Shown here piece by piece: positions 17,211-26,427 of a stretch of DNA of 64,000 nt. The stretch is from JAPULR01 sp963665075. GTDB taxonomy: Bacteria > Chloroflexota > Dehalococcoidia > Lucifugimonadales > GCA-2712585. Every line of letters begins with the position of its first letter. Position 1 is the first letter of the stretch. The notes beneath the pieces were generated by a model, which did no database searches, was not told the origin of the DNA, and saw only the letters and a list, made by a program, of their open reading frames with translations. The translations under genes and the position numbers were made by a program. Location of the stretch: NCBI GenBank assembly GCA_963665075.1, contig OY762063.1:1612001-1676000 (forward strand), given 5' to 3'.

Positions 17211-18021
17211 GGCGATACTGGACCCCTTCCAGTACCAGTTCATGGTGCGGGCGCTGATAGTCTCGGTGCTTGTGGGAGCCGTATGTCCGCTCATCGGCGG
17301 CTACGTCATCACCCGCAATCTCTCCTTCATGGGAGACGCGCTGGCCCACGGGGTCATGCCCGGCCTGGCCGTGGGATTCCTGCTGGGGTTCAGCCCGTTG
17401 CTGGTGGCAGTGCCGGCGGGAATAGGATTCGCCGCCCTCATCGGATTCATCAGTCACCGCACCGGCTTGGGGGAGGACACGTCCATCGGCATCCTGTTCG
17501 CGGGGATGTTCGCCCTGGGCCTGCTGATTCTATCCATATCCGACAGCATCACCGTCAACATCGAGGACATCCTGTTGGGGCAGGTGCTCGGCGTTAGTCA
17601 GACTGACGTGATAATAACCGCGGGGCTCGCCGCCCTGGTCGTCTTCCTGCTGGCGGCGATGCACCGGCAGCTGATGTTCACCAGCTTCGACCCGATAGGC
17701 GCGAAGGTGGTGGGCATTCCCGTTCAGGCGATGGACTACGTGCTGTTGGGGATTCTGGCCCTGGTCATAGTTCTCAGCGTGCAGGCGGTGGGAATCGTGC
17801 TGGTGCTGGCCATGCTGGTGGTTCCGGCGGCGACGGCGTATCTGCTGGCAAGGCGGTTCATAAACATCATGATCATCGGCGCGGCGCTGGGAGTGGCGGC
17901 GACGGTGACGGGGCTGTACCTTTCCTACCACTACAACCTGCCCTCCGGCCCGGCCATGAGCCTGACGGCCATCGGGATGTTCGCCGTCGCGGCGGTGGTG
18001 AGGCGGAGAGTGACCACCTAG
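17203..18021 (+). CDS. Metal (Zn/Mn-type) ABC transporter permease
   Basis: A 272-residue protein with 8-9 hydrophobic helices and the family landmarks GGYVITRNLSFMGDALAHGVMPG near residues 30-52 (the SFMGDALAH segment is conserved in ZnuB/MntC permeases), DTSIGILFAGMFALG and VGIVLVLAMLVVPAATAYLLA. It imports a divalent metal with the ATPase encoded just upstream; the two genes overlap by 8 bp. Whether zinc or manganese is carried cannot be decided without the binding protein. Confidence 0.9.
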   Translation: MAEAILDPFQYQFMVRALIVSVLVGAVCPLIGGYVITRNLSFMGDALAHGVMPGLAVGFLLGFSPLLVAVPAGIGFAALIGFISHRTGLGEDTSIGILFAGMFALGLLILSISDSITVNIEDILLGQVLGVSQTDVIITAGLAALVVFLLAAMHRQLMFTSFDPIGAKVVGIPVQAMDYVLLGILALVIVLSVQAVGIVLVLAMLVVPAATAYLLARRFINIMIIGAALGVAATVTGLYLSYHYNLPSGPAMSLTAIGMFAVAAVVRRRVTT

Positions 18022-18228
18022 CAACGCGGGGCAGGTTTCAAACCAGCCCCTACGAGATTCCCATACCCACATATGGTACGCTCGACCCTTCGACAGGCTC
18101 AGGATGAGCGGGGGGACTAGATTCCGGCTTTCGCCGGAATGACAGATAGGTGAAGTGCGCTGGGGACTTCACACCCATCCCAACCTTCCCCCGTAGAGGG
18201 GGAAGGGGCTTTGCGGAGAGCAATGGCA
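18022..18228. repeat. Intergenic repeats between the convergent permease and RND genes
   Basis: Contains a CTTCGACAGGCTCAGGATGA-type repeat near 18088-18110, the palindrome ATTCCGGCTTTCGCCGGAAT at 18121-18140 and a CTTCCCCC...GGGGGAAG hairpin near 18186-18208. The last could serve as a bidirectional terminator. No gene is seen. Confidence 0.6.
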
Positions 18229-21200
18229 TCAATCGCTGGGGGTGGGGGTGCGGCGGAAGAGGCCGCCGAAGAATCCCGGGATGCTCACGTTGAACAGGTA
18301 GTAGACGATGGGCACGACGATTAGGGTAAGCGCCGTGGAGCTTATCAGTCCCCCGATTACCACCGTAGCCAGTTCCGCGCCGATTATCCCGCTGGAGCTT
18401 CCGGCGAAGGTGGCCAGGGGAAGAAGCGCGAAGCTGGTGGTCATCGCCGTCATCAGGATGGGCCTCAGCCGCACCCTTCCGCCGGTCATCAGCGCATCCG
18501 TAACGGACATTCCACGGGCGCGCAGCTGCTCCACGAAGGTTATCAGCACAATGGCGTTGGTGACCACGATGCCGATGAGCAGCAGTATGCCCATCATCGC
18601 GGGCAGCCCCAGGCTGCGACCGGTGACGGTGAGGGACACCAGTACGCCGATGAGAGCCAGGGGCAGGCTGGTAACGATGACGACGGGGTTCTTCAGCGAA
18701 CCCAGGCTGGCGGCCATAACCAGGTACATGAGGATTATGCCCGCGGCCATAGCGATGAAGATGGCCTGGAAGCCCTCTTCAATATCGCCAAAAATTCCGC
18801 CGCTTATAACTTCCACTCCGGGGGGCAGGTTCATGTCGGCGATTATGGCGTCTATTTCCACCCCCACGGCCTGGGTGTCGGTGGCGGTTATTTCGCCGGT
18901 GATGCTGGCGGAGCGGCGGCCATCCGTGCGGCTGATGTTAACCGGCCCCTGCCGGACGGACATCTGGGCAAGTTCGCCCAGGGGAGCGGAGCCGAAGGGG
19001 CCCGCGATGGCCAGGGACTTCATCGGCTCGATGCCGCTCAACGCCCGGCGGTCGCCCATGACCACCACGCCCACGTCGTCGCCGTCCACGTCGATGGTAG
19101 TCACCTGGCGGCCCACCATGAACCGGCTAAGCTGGGAGCTGACCTCCCTCGCGCTCAGACCGATGGTCGCGGCGGCGGCGGGATCCACGTTGATAGCAAC
19201 CTCTTCCCTGGACTGGGCAACGTCGTTTTCCAGGTTCACCACGCCTTCCACGGTAGAAAGGGAGGTCATCAGCTGACGGGAAACGGTTTGAATATCGTTA
19301 TAGTCGGGGCCGGTGACGACAATCTCCACGCCGCTGACGGGAGGCCCGTCGGCCAGTTCGCGAATCCGAACGGTGCGGCCGGGCTTTGGAAGCTCGTCAC
19401 GGAGAGTTTCCGCCAAGTCATCGGGGGCGTTGTCGTTCAGGACGAGCAGCATGCTGGCCTGGTTGAATCCTCCCGGCGCACCGCCGGACGCCAGACCCGT
19501 CGCGCCAATGGAGACGGTGTATATCTCAGACACGTCATTGACCCGGCCCTCCACTTCCACAACTTCCACCAGCGTCTGTTCCAGGGGAGATCCGGGCGGC
19601 AGGGAAACTTCAATCTCCACGTACCGGTTATCGCCGCTTGGGAACAGGTTGATGGGAATGAAGCCAACGAGCGCGAGGCTGGCGAAGGTGATAGCGGCGG
19701 CGCCGGCGAGGGTGCGGAGCCGGTGAGCCAAGGCCCAGCGCAGGATTGGCGTGTAGAGACGCTGCATCCACGTTTCGTGGACGAAGGTCGCTTCGTCCGT
19801 GTCGTCGTCAACGGTTTCGGGCAGGTCGCCGGGGCGCAGGAGGTATGCCCCGAGGACGGGAACCGCCGTCAGCGCAACGACGAGGGAGGCGACCAGCGCG
19901 AAGCTGACGGTCATGGCGAAGGGGAGGAAGAAGGCGCCCACCAAGCCCTCGATGAAGGCCAGGGGCGCAAAGACTACGATGGTCGTCAGGGTGGAGGCGA
20001 AGATGGCCGGCCCAACTTCGACGGTTGCGTCAAGAGCCGCCTTCCACCGATCCTTGCCGGCCTGTATGTGACGATAGACGTTCTCAAGCACCACGATAGC
20101 GTCGTCCACTACGCGCCCGACGGAGATGGCGAGGCCGCCCAGAGTCATGAAGTTCAGGGTCATGCCTTGCCATCCCATAAGCAGCACGCCGGTCAGGATG
20201 CTCAAGGGAATGACGAGGGCGATTACTATTGTGGGGCGCACCGTGGTCAGCAGACCTTTCCATGCCGTGGGGCGGAGGGTCAGCATGAAGAGGAAGACGA
20301 CGGCTACGGCGAAGAGGAAGCCGAATCCGGCCTCCGTGAGCAGGGTGTCTATCTGCTCCTGCACCTGGGGGCCGTCGTCCTGGATGATGACGAATTCAAC
20401 GCCGGGGGGAAGGTTGGTTGTGGAGTCCAGCACTCCTCGGACGGCCTCGGTCACTTCGATGGTGTTGGCTTCGGCTTCCTTCAGGACGGAAACGCCGATG
20501 GAGGGCCGGCCGTTGGTGCGGGATATGCTGGCGGGCGCGCCTTCCGTCAGCGTTACCTGGGCAACGTCTTCCAACCGGGTATCGGGAGCCACGGCCAGGT
20601 TTCGTATGTCTTCCACGGAGGCCAGGCGGTGTCCGGAACGGACAGGCAGCGCTCTGCCTTCTTCGAAAACCAGCCCGGTGGGAAGAGCGAGGTTGTTGTC
20701 TTCCAGGGCCCGGGTTACCTGGTCAAGGGAAATACCCCTGGATTCCAGCGCCGAGGGGTCAACGGAGACAACTACTTGACGCTGAATCTCGCCGGAAGCG
20801 CGAACCTGGAGGACGCCGTCTATCTCCTCCAGGCGGGGCAGAATTTGAGACTCCACCAGAGGCGCGACGATTTCCGGCCCCTGCTCGGAGAGGACGGCGA
20901 ACTGGATGACGGGTATCTGGTCGGGGCTGAAGCGGCCCACCTCCGGTTCCTCGACGCCGGCGGGGAAGGTCAGAGCGTTCAGGGCAGTCTCGATGTTGCT
21001 CTCCGCGTTGGCCATGTCCGTGCCGTAGACGAAGGTGGCGAGGACGATGGAATTCCCTTCGAAGCTGGTGGACTGGATGGTCTCCAGGCCCGATGATCCC
21101 AGGATTGCCGCTTCTATGGGAGCAGTCACGTCCTGAACAACGCCCTCAGCGTCCGCCGAGGGATACGTGGTGGCGACGACCACCAGGGGGAAGTCTATCT

Positions 21201-21318
21201 CCGGGAAGAGCTCGACCCGGAGGGAGTTGTATGTGAAGACGCCGGCTATGAGAACGATGGCGGCGGCCAGGAGGGTGACGGACCTGCGCTTGATGGCGGC
21301 GGCGGTAATGAATCTCAT
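18229..21318 (-). CDS. RND-family efflux transporter (AcrB/HAE1-like)
   Basis: A 1029-residue transporter with the RND layout: a first helix near residues 10-30, a large extracytoplasmic loop to about 330, helices to about 545, a second large loop and final helices. The proton-relay motif GRVVDDAIVVLEN has the paired aspartates, and FEGNSIVLATFVYG and SGLETIQSTSFEG occur in the first loop. AcrB-type pumps need an adaptor and, in diderms, an outer-membrane channel; neither gene is near. In a monoderm cell it may work alone on lipophilic substrates. About 400 bp of untranslated sequence precede it. Confidence 0.92.
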   Translation of the reverse strand: MRFITAAAIKRRSVTLLAAAIVLIAGVFTYNSLRVELFPEIDFPLVVVATTYPSADAEGVVQDVTAPIEAAILGSSGLETIQSTSFEGNSIVLATFVYGTDMANAESNIETALNALTFPAGVEEPEVGRFSPDQIPVIQFAVLSEQGPEIVAPLVESQILPRLEEIDGVLQVRASGEIQRQVVVSVDPSALESRGISLDQVTRALEDNNLALPTGLVFEEGRALPVRSGHRLASVEDIRNLAVAPDTRLEDVAQVTLTEGAPASISRTNGRPSIGVSVLKEAEANTIEVTEAVRGVLDSTTNLPPGVEFVIIQDDGPQVQEQIDTLLTEAGFGFLFAVAVVFLFMLTLRPTAWKGLLTTVRPTIVIALVIPLSILTGVLLMGWQGMTLNFMTLGGLAISVGRVVDDAIVVLENVYRHIQAGKDRWKAALDATVEVGPAIFASTLTTIVVFAPLAFIEGLVGAFFLPFAMTVSFALVASLVVALTAVPVLGAYLLRPGDLPETVDDDTDEATFVHETWMQRLYTPILRWALAHRLRTLAGAAAITFASLALVGFIPINLFPSGDNRYVEIEVSLPPGSPLEQTLVEVVEVEGRVNDVSEIYTVSIGATGLASGGAPGGFNQASMLLVLNDNAPDDLAETLRDELPKPGRTVRIRELADGPPVSGVEIVVTGPDYNDIQTVSRQLMTSLSTVEGVVNLENDVAQSREEVAINVDPAAAATIGLSAREVSSQLSRFMVGRQVTTIDVDGDDVGVVVMGDRRALSGIEPMKSLAIAGPFGSAPLGELAQMSVRQGPVNISRTDGRRSASITGEITATDTQAVGVEIDAIIADMNLPPGVEVISGGIFGDIEEGFQAIFIAMAAGIILMYLVMAASLGSLKNPVVIVTSLPLALIGVLVSLTVTGRSLGLPAMMGILLLIGIVVTNAIVLITFVEQLRARGMSVTDALMTGGRVRLRPILMTAMTTSFALLPLATFAGSSSGIIGAELATVVIGGLISSTALTLIVVPIVYYLFNVSIPGFFGGLFRRTPTPSD

Positions 21319-21741
21319 CAGGGCGTACCTCGAGGTGGGAATTGTGTTAAGGGAGGGAGCGTGGATTCGGGGACGCTGCCGGCATTGAAGGCCGGGCGCG
21401 GAAACGGCATACGGCGGCGATTCACCCCCATATTATACAAGAAGAATTATAAAGGCGGGGCGGGCACTGCGGGGGAATTGGGGGGCGTGAGCCTCCATAT
21501 ACGATGCCCCAAGGCTTGACGATGCACCGACATAGGCATATTATTTGTGTGTGCACAAAACCCGCTGTTCGCTCCTGTAGCGCACTGCGGGTCAGTTATC
21601 CGCCCTGGCGTCCGTCCTTGCGGCGCACTCCAGGTTAGTTATCCGGCCTAGTGTCCGTCCTTGCGGCGCACCCTAGGTCGCCCACGGGCAAAGCGGGGTG
21701 CGCCTAAGCGCACTCCGTTTCCTATTATGAGGTATTAAGGC
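21319..21741. repeat. Divergent intergenic region with 43-bp tandem repeats
   Basis: A 423-bp gap between the RND gene and the NYN gene. Two and a part copies of a 43-bp unit begin at 21581, 21624 and 21667, each opening CGCACT/CGCACC and containing GTCCGTCCTTGCGG in the first two. The third copy decays after 16 bases. The element abuts the start of the NYN gene by about 35 bp. I see no gene here. Confidence 0.65.
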
Positions 21742-22302
21742 ATGACTCTACGAACCGCGATATTTATTGACGGAGCCTATCTGGAAGCAGTGATACGCGA
21801 GGAATTTGGCGTTGCTCGCATCAATCACCATAAACTGTCTCTCGAACTTGGCGGGGGTTCAGACATATTGCGCACCTACTACTATCACTGCCCAGCGTTT
21901 CAGGGCAATCCTCCCACAGACGAGGAACGACGACGATACACGAGCAGGAGAAGGTTTTTCTCCTATCTTGAGAGGCTTCCCAGGTATTCCGTTCGCTTGG
22001 GACGGTTGGAGCGTCGAATTGACCGTCCGGGCAGTAAACCCCGATACGAGCAGAAGCGAGTCGATATTCTATTGGGTGTAGATATGGTTCAGTTGGCCGC
22101 AAAGCACATGATCCAAGATGCGATTCTAGTAGCAGGCGACAGCGACTTCATCCCCGCTGTCATTGCCGCCAAATCTGAAGGCGTTCTGGTCCGCCTATTC
22201 CATGGAAAGAGTTATCATGGAGATCTTTGGAGGGAAGCGGATGAGCGTGTCCGCATTACCAGAGAACTGATTGACTCGGTGCGTTTGCCCCCGGCGGGCT
22301 AG
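21742..22302 (+). CDS. NYN-domain (LabA/DUF88-like) PIN-fold nuclease
   Basis: A 186-residue protein with the NYN pattern of acidic residues: D10 in AIFIDGAYLEA, D108 and D114 in RVDILLGVDMVQLA, and D133/D135 in LVAGDSDFIPAV. Family members are metal-dependent RNases or regulators of RNA. Codon use is less GC-rich than in the neighbours, and tandem repeats lie just upstream, which may point to acquisition. It ends in a 4-bp convergent overlap with the SulP gene. Confidence 0.85.
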   Translation: MTLRTAIFIDGAYLEAVIREEFGVARINHHKLSLELGGGSDILRTYYYHCPAFQGNPPTDEERRRYTSRRRFFSYLERLPRYSVRLGRLERRIDRPGSKPRYEQKRVDILLGVDMVQLAAKHMIQDAILVAGDSDFIPAVIAAKSEGVLVRLFHGKSYHGDLWREADERVRITRELIDSVRLPPAG

Positions 22303-23945
22303 GCCGCCAGCAGCTTCTCCGCGACCCCGCGGGCTTCCTCCAGGTCCTTGACGAAGCAGTCTTCGGGAACCTTCTTCAGCACGTTCAGAGCCGTGAGGGT
22401 AACGGCGGGGTTGCCCTTCAGGGCCATGATGATTACCGCCGTGCCCTCCTCGATGGCCGTGTCTATCAGCTGCTCCACCACCAGGGCGGCGCTGTCGTCC
22501 ACGTAGACCGTGTCGCCGAAGTCCAGTATCACAACCTCGTGCTGTTCGATGTCCAGACTGATGGCGTCGATGAGCTTGCTGGAGGAGGCCACTGAGAAAC
22601 TGCCCCTCAAGGCCACCAGGCCCGTGCGGGCGGAGAACGTCTCCTGGTCGTCCTCCTCGTCGCCGTTCTTATCGAAGAAGGCCGTATCCAGGAGAGGAAC
22701 GGAGACCACGCTGTCCATCTCCAGCCGCTCGAACTGGCGGGCACTGGCCATTCCCGCGGCAATCAGGCCGATGATGACGGCGGTAATCAGGTCGAGGAAC
22801 ACGGTCATTCCCAGGGTGATAACCATGACAATCAGATGCTCCCTCTGAACCCGGTGAATGCGGGTGATGAAGCGCCAGTCGATGATGTCCCAACCGACCT
22901 TCACGAGGATGCCCGCAAGGACGGCGTGGGGTATCTTCTCCACCAGAAATCCGAGGCCCAGGACAAGGGCCAGGAGAATCGCGGCGCGAATAACCCCGGA
23001 AACCTGGCTGCGTCCCCCGGCGCGAATGTTGACCACCGTGCCCATCGTGGCGCCGGCCCCCGGGAGAGCGCTGAGGAATCCCGCGGCCATGTTGCCGATG
23101 CCCTGCCCCATCAGTTCCCGGTTGGCGTTGTGGCGGGTGCGGGTCATGGAATCCGCCACCAGGGAGGTGAGCAGGCTGTCGATGGAGCCAAGGAGCGCGA
23201 TGGTCACCGCCGGCTGGATAGCCTTGACGAGCACGTCCGGCGAGAAGCTGGGCAAGGCTATTTGGGGCAGTCCCGTGGGCACGTCGCCGATTATGGGGGT
23301 GTTGGTGAGCCAGAGAACGCCCATGAGCGTCCCAATGACGAGGGCCGCCAGGGTGGGCGGGAGGAACTTTCGCAGCCTGCCCGGCCAGAAGATTCCAACC
23401 GCCAGGGTAACGGCGGCGATGGCGACTGCGCCAAAGTTGATGTCCTGCAACGCTTCGGGCAAACCCTTGAGGGTATTCAGCGGGCCTCCCGAAACCACGT
23501 CCCAGCCAATGAAGGGCATAATGTGCACGAGCATCACGATGACGCCGATGCCGGACATGAAGCCGGATATGACGGAGTAGGGGGTGTAGGCGACGAACCG
23601 CCCGATTCTCATGGCGCCCAGAAGCACCTGGATAAAGCCGGCCATGACGACGATGGTGAAGGCTTCGGCCATGTTGTCGGGGTCGGCGGCGGCTACGACC
23701 ACCGCCATCGCCACGGCCATGGGAGCGGTGGGGCCGGAAATCTGGGATCTGGTGCCGCCGAATATCGCGGCGAAGAAGCCCACCGCGACGGCTCCGTACA
23801 GCCCGGCCAGCGGGCCAAGGCCGGAGGCGACTCCGAAAGCGAGGGCGACAGGCAGGCCGACGACGGCGGCGGTAACGCCGCCGAATATGTCGCCGCGGAG
23901 GGTCTCCAAGCTGTAGTTTAGCTTCAACTTCATTTTCCCCCGCAT
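22299..23945 (-). CDS. SulP/SLC26-family anion transporter with C-terminal STAS domain
   Basis: A 548-residue transporter. The membrane part has the SulP signatures GLPVALAFGVASGLGPLAGLYG (in two parts near residues 27-50), GGTRSQISGPTAPMAV and a run of helices to about residue 400. The C-terminal 120 residues form a STAS domain (LRGSFSVASSSKLIDAI, then VVILDFGDTVYVDDSAA). Known members carry sulfate, bicarbonate or dicarboxylates; the sequence does not decide among them. The start is either ATG at 23945 or the ATG four codons later. Confidence 0.9.
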   Translation of the reverse strand: MRGKMKLKLNYSLETLRGDIFGGVTAAVVGLPVALAFGVASGLGPLAGLYGAVAVGFFAAIFGGTRSQISGPTAPMAVAMAVVVAAADPDNMAEAFTIVVMAGFIQVLLGAMRIGRFVAYTPYSVISGFMSGIGVIVMLVHIMPFIGWDVVSGGPLNTLKGLPEALQDINFGAVAIAAVTLAVGIFWPGRLRKFLPPTLAALVIGTLMGVLWLTNTPIIGDVPTGLPQIALPSFSPDVLVKAIQPAVTIALLGSIDSLLTSLVADSMTRTRHNANRELMGQGIGNMAAGFLSALPGAGATMGTVVNIRAGGRSQVSGVIRAAILLALVLGLGFLVEKIPHAVLAGILVKVGWDIIDWRFITRIHRVQREHLIVMVITLGMTVFLDLITAVIIGLIAAGMASARQFERLEMDSVVSVPLLDTAFFDKNGDEEDDQETFSARTGLVALRGSFSVASSSKLIDAISLDIEQHEVVILDFGDTVYVDDSAALVVEQLIDTAIEEGTAVIIMALKGNPAVTLTALNVLKKVPEDCFVKDLEEARGVAEKLLAA

Positions 23946-24012
23946 TTTACCTAACTTTGCGCGAAACGTCTAATGACTTCTGACATCAGACAAGGCGCGA
24001 TGGGGAGAATTA

Positions 24013-24384
24013 TCAGACGTGCTGGTCGAAGAGGATGGCGTTGCCGTCGGGGTCCTGGAGCATGAAGCTGGCGGGGCCGTCGCCCGATTCGTCCGCCTCC
24101 ACCGTCATCTTGATTCCTTGAGCCTTCAATTGACGCTGAATTTTCCGGACGTCGGTGAATTCGTCTACGGGTTGGGCCTGGCTGTCCCAGCCCGGGTTGA
24201 AGGTGAGGATGTTGCCTTCGAACATGCCGTGGAAGAGGCCGATGGTGACGTGGCCGTTTCTGAGGATTTGCCAGTTCTGTTCGGGGTCTCCTCCCACCGG
24301 GCGGAAGCCCAGCTTCTCGTAGAATTCCCTGGAAGCCGCGATGTCTTTGACCGACAGGCTGACGGAAAAAGCGCCCAGATTCAT
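24013..24384 (-). CDS. VOC (glyoxalase/bleomycin-resistance) family protein
   Basis: A 123-residue single-domain VOC protein (AFSVSLSVKDIAASREFYEKLGF, shown in the start; then NWQILRNGHVTIGLFHG and SFMLQDPDGNAILFDQHV). The repeated beta-alpha-beta-beta-beta units with the closing DPDGNAI strand define the fold. No function can be assigned. It lies 67 bp downstream of the SulP start on the same strand, and its own upstream region contains a 124-bp inverted-repeat element. Confidence 0.82.
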   Translation of the reverse strand: MNLGAFSVSLSVKDIAASREFYEKLGFRPVGGDPEQNWQILRNGHVTIGLFHGMFEGNILTFNPGWDSQAQPVDEFTDVRKIQRQLKAQGIKMTVEADESGDGPASFMLQDPDGNAILFDQHV

Positions 24385-24472
24385 TTTTGCACCTTCCTTA
24401 TCTCTATTGTTTGAGCGAGGAGTATCGCACGTTGGGGGGCGTTTTCACCCTCACCTTTCTCCTCTCCCTGGA

Positions 24473-24596
24473 GGAGACCTTTGCGTAACTGCCAAATGCG
24501 TCATCTGTACCACACGAATCACCCCCATCTCAATCTTCCCCCTTCAAGGGGGAAGAGGTTAATCGCCGCCCTTAGGAGGGTTATGCAAAGGTCTCC
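24473..24596. mobile_element. MITE-like element, 124 bp, with 17-bp terminal inverted repeats (best copy)
   Basis: The left end GGAGACCTTTGCGTAAC (24473-24489) is the near-perfect reverse complement of the right end GTTATGCAAAGGTCTCC (24580-24596). The interior carries a CTTCCCCC...GGGGGAAG hairpin and no coding sequence. It is followed by a separate palindrome, ATTCCGGCTTTCGCCGGAAT, at 24615-24634. Related copies lie at 26305, 41304, 52327 and 53671. Confidence 0.65.
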
Positions 24597-24659
24597 CATC
24601 AAGGGACAAGATGGATTCCGGCTTTCGCCGGAATGACGGAGGGGGTGGGGGCATGACGG

Positions 24660-25118
24660 TTATGCGGCCGCCGCTTCCCGCAGCCGGTCTATTTCTATTT
24701 TGGTCATGGTGAGGAGCTTGTTCATAACCCGCTCCGGCGCGGCGCTCATGATTTCGGCCAAGGCGGCGGGAACCACCTGCCAGGAAAGACCGAACTTGTC
24801 GTTCAGCCAGCCGGCGTACCCTTCCATTCCGTCTTCGGACAGCTTCTCCCAGAAGTAGTCGATTTCCTCCTGGGATTCGCAGGAGACGACGAAGGATATG
24901 GCAGGGGTGAAGCTGAACATGGGGCCGCCGTCTATGCCGGTGAATTTCTGACCTTCCAGTTCGAACTCCACCAGTGCGCCGCCTCCCGCGGGGCCGGAAG
25001 GGACTTTCGAGACGTTCAGAATTCTGGATTTCTTGAAGATGGAGACGTAGAAGTTGGCAGCTTCCTCCGCCCGGCTTTCGTACCAGAGAAAGGGGCTGAT
25101 TTTGGAGATGGTCGTCAT
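24660..25118 (-). CDS. PhnB-like VOC superfamily protein
   Basis: About 152 residues (TISKISPFLWYESRAEEAANFY, SKVPSGPAGGGALVEFELEG, and FFWEKLSEDG-like YFWEKLSEDGMEGYAGWLNDKFG). This is the PhnB/3-demethylubiquinone-methyltransferase-like branch of the VOC superfamily; the WxxDKFGLSWQ region is typical. Function is unknown. ATG at 25118 is chosen because GGAGGT lies 9 bases upstream; an ATG ten codons earlier lacks this. Confidence 0.85.
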   Translation of the reverse strand: MTTISKISPFLWYESRAEEAANFYVSIFKKSRILNVSKVPSGPAGGGALVEFELEGQKFTGIDGGPMFSFTPAISFVVSCESQEEIDYFWEKLSEDGMEGYAGWLNDKFGLSWQVVPAALAEIMSAAPERVMNKLLTMTKIEIDRLREAAAA

Positions 25119-25296
25119 GGCGGTAAGACCTCCGTTTCTGTGGTTCAATGCCGTCGGATATGATACACGAAAGCGGGGTGCGACGGCTCAAGCCTATTCG
25201 CGACGGCCCGGGCGCGTGAGTCTTCTTGTCGGTTGAAGCAGGGAAGGCCATCGCAGCCATTGACAACAGAATTGCCGCTTCTATACCTTTCTTGCC

Positions 25297-25836
25297 ATGC
25301 ATATCGACCTGAGCAACGGATATATGCTTCAAGATTGGGAGACGGCGTGGCGCGACGGGGACCAGGAGCGTTTTGTTCCCCTCGCGGACGACTACGAGGT
25401 GTGGAGGAACCTGAGCGATTCCTTCTCGCATCCGTACACCAGGGCTAACGCGGAGGCGTGGGCGGCCCTTCACGCCGGGGTGACGCCGGTGGTGGACTTC
25501 GCCGTCTGCGACTCGGCCGGGCCTATCGGCGGCATCGGCTTCGAGACGTTCACGGATGAGTTGCGACATTCGGCGGCCCTCGGCTACTGGCTGGGCAGGC
25601 CCTTCTGGGGGCGCGGAATCATGTCGGCAGCGGTCAAGGCGATGACGTCCTACGGGTTTGAGGCCCTGGGCTTCGTCCGTATCTATGCGCGGGTGTACAA
25701 GGGGAACGACGCGTCGGCGCGGGTGCTGGAGAAGGCGGGATACAAGCTGGAGGGGGTGCTTCGCAAGGCGATTCTGAAGGAGGGGGCGCCCACGGATTAC
25801 TACCTGTACGCCATGCTGCGGGAGGAGTGGCGTTGA
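25297..25836 (+). CDS. GNAT-family N-acetyltransferase (RimJ/RimL-like)
   Basis: A 179-residue acetyltransferase. The acetyl-CoA region is seen as LGYWLGRPFWGRGIMSAAVKAM near residues 95-116, and the C-terminal ARVYKGNDASARVLEKAGYKLEG is the usual RimJ/RimL ending. It could acetylate a protein N-terminus or a small molecule. The SRPBCC gene begins 22 bp downstream and is probably co-transcribed. Confidence 0.88.
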   Translation: MHIDLSNGYMLQDWETAWRDGDQERFVPLADDYEVWRNLSDSFSHPYTRANAEAWAALHAGVTPVVDFAVCDSAGPIGGIGFETFTDELRHSAALGYWLGRPFWGRGIMSAAVKAMTSYGFEALGFVRIYARVYKGNDASARVLEKAGYKLEGVLRKAILKEGAPTDYYLYAMLREEWR

Positions 25837-25858
25837 GTATCTGCGGAGGAGTTGAATT

Positions 25859-26302
25859 GTGGCGGATTTTCGGTTCGCTTCCAGCGTGACGCTCAGTCAT
25901 CCTCTTGGGGAGGTTTTCGAGTTCTTCTCGAAGGCGGAAAACCTGGGACTTCTGACGCCTCCGTGGCTGCGCTTCACAATCGCGAGTCCGCTTCCCATTG
26001 AAATGAAGGCGGGGGCGCGTATTGAATACCGTATCCGTCTGCACGGCATTCCGATGAAGTGGGTCAGCGAGATTACGGCGTGGGACCCGCCGCGGATGTT
26101 CGAGGACACGCAGTTTCGCGGGCCTTACAGGAAGTGGGTGCATCGGCATACTTTCGAGGAGACGGACGAAGGGACGTTGGTGACGGACGAGGTGTTGTAC
26201 CGGGTTCCCGGCGGCGCGTTGGTCAACAAGCTGTTCATCGCGGGGAGGGTGAGGAAGATTTTTGAATACCGGGAGGCCAAGCTGAGGGAGTTGTTCGCGT
26301 AA
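25859..26302 (+). CDS. SRPBCC (START/Bet v 1-like) ligand-binding protein
   Basis: A 147-residue protein (FASSVTLSHPLGEVFEFFSKAENLG, opening; then IRLHGIPMKWVSEITAWDPP and DTQFRGPYRKWVHRHTFEE). The pattern is that of the polyketide-cyclase/dehydrase-like SRPBCC proteins often called ligand-binding or cell-division-inhibitor-like. GTG at 25859 has GGAGGAG 7 bases before it. It shares a likely transcript with the GNAT gene. Confidence 0.82.
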   Translation: MADFRFASSVTLSHPLGEVFEFFSKAENLGLLTPPWLRFTIASPLPIEMKAGARIEYRIRLHGIPMKWVSEITAWDPPRMFEDTQFRGPYRKWVHRHTFEETDEGTLVTDEVLYRVPGGALVNKLFIAGRVRKIFEYREAKLRELFA

Positions 26303-26304
26303 GA

Positions 26305-26427
26305 AGAGAGCTTTGTGCAACTGCGAATGCGTCATCTGTACCACACGAATCACCCCCATCTCAATCTTCCCCCATCAAGGGGGAAGAGGTTAATCGCCGC
26401 CCTTAGGAGGGTTATGCAAAGGTCTCC
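26305..26427. mobile_element. Second copy of the 124-bp inverted-repeat element
   Basis: Nearly identical to the copy at 24473 over its interior, with a decayed left end (26305-26321; 13 of 17 bases match) and a perfect right end GTTATGCAAAGGTCTCC (26411-26427). One base is missing inside. The palindrome ATTCCGGCTTTCGCCGGAAT follows at 26446-26465, as at the first copy. Confidence 0.65.

Noticed and set aside
19288..21096. Long plus-strand open frame over the RND gene
   Set aside because: Antisense shadow: low-complexity Gly/Asp/His-rich translation, no ribosome site, no family.
21581..21716. Possible CRISPR array
   Set aside because: The 43-bp units are directly tandem with no spacers, and no cas gene is present.
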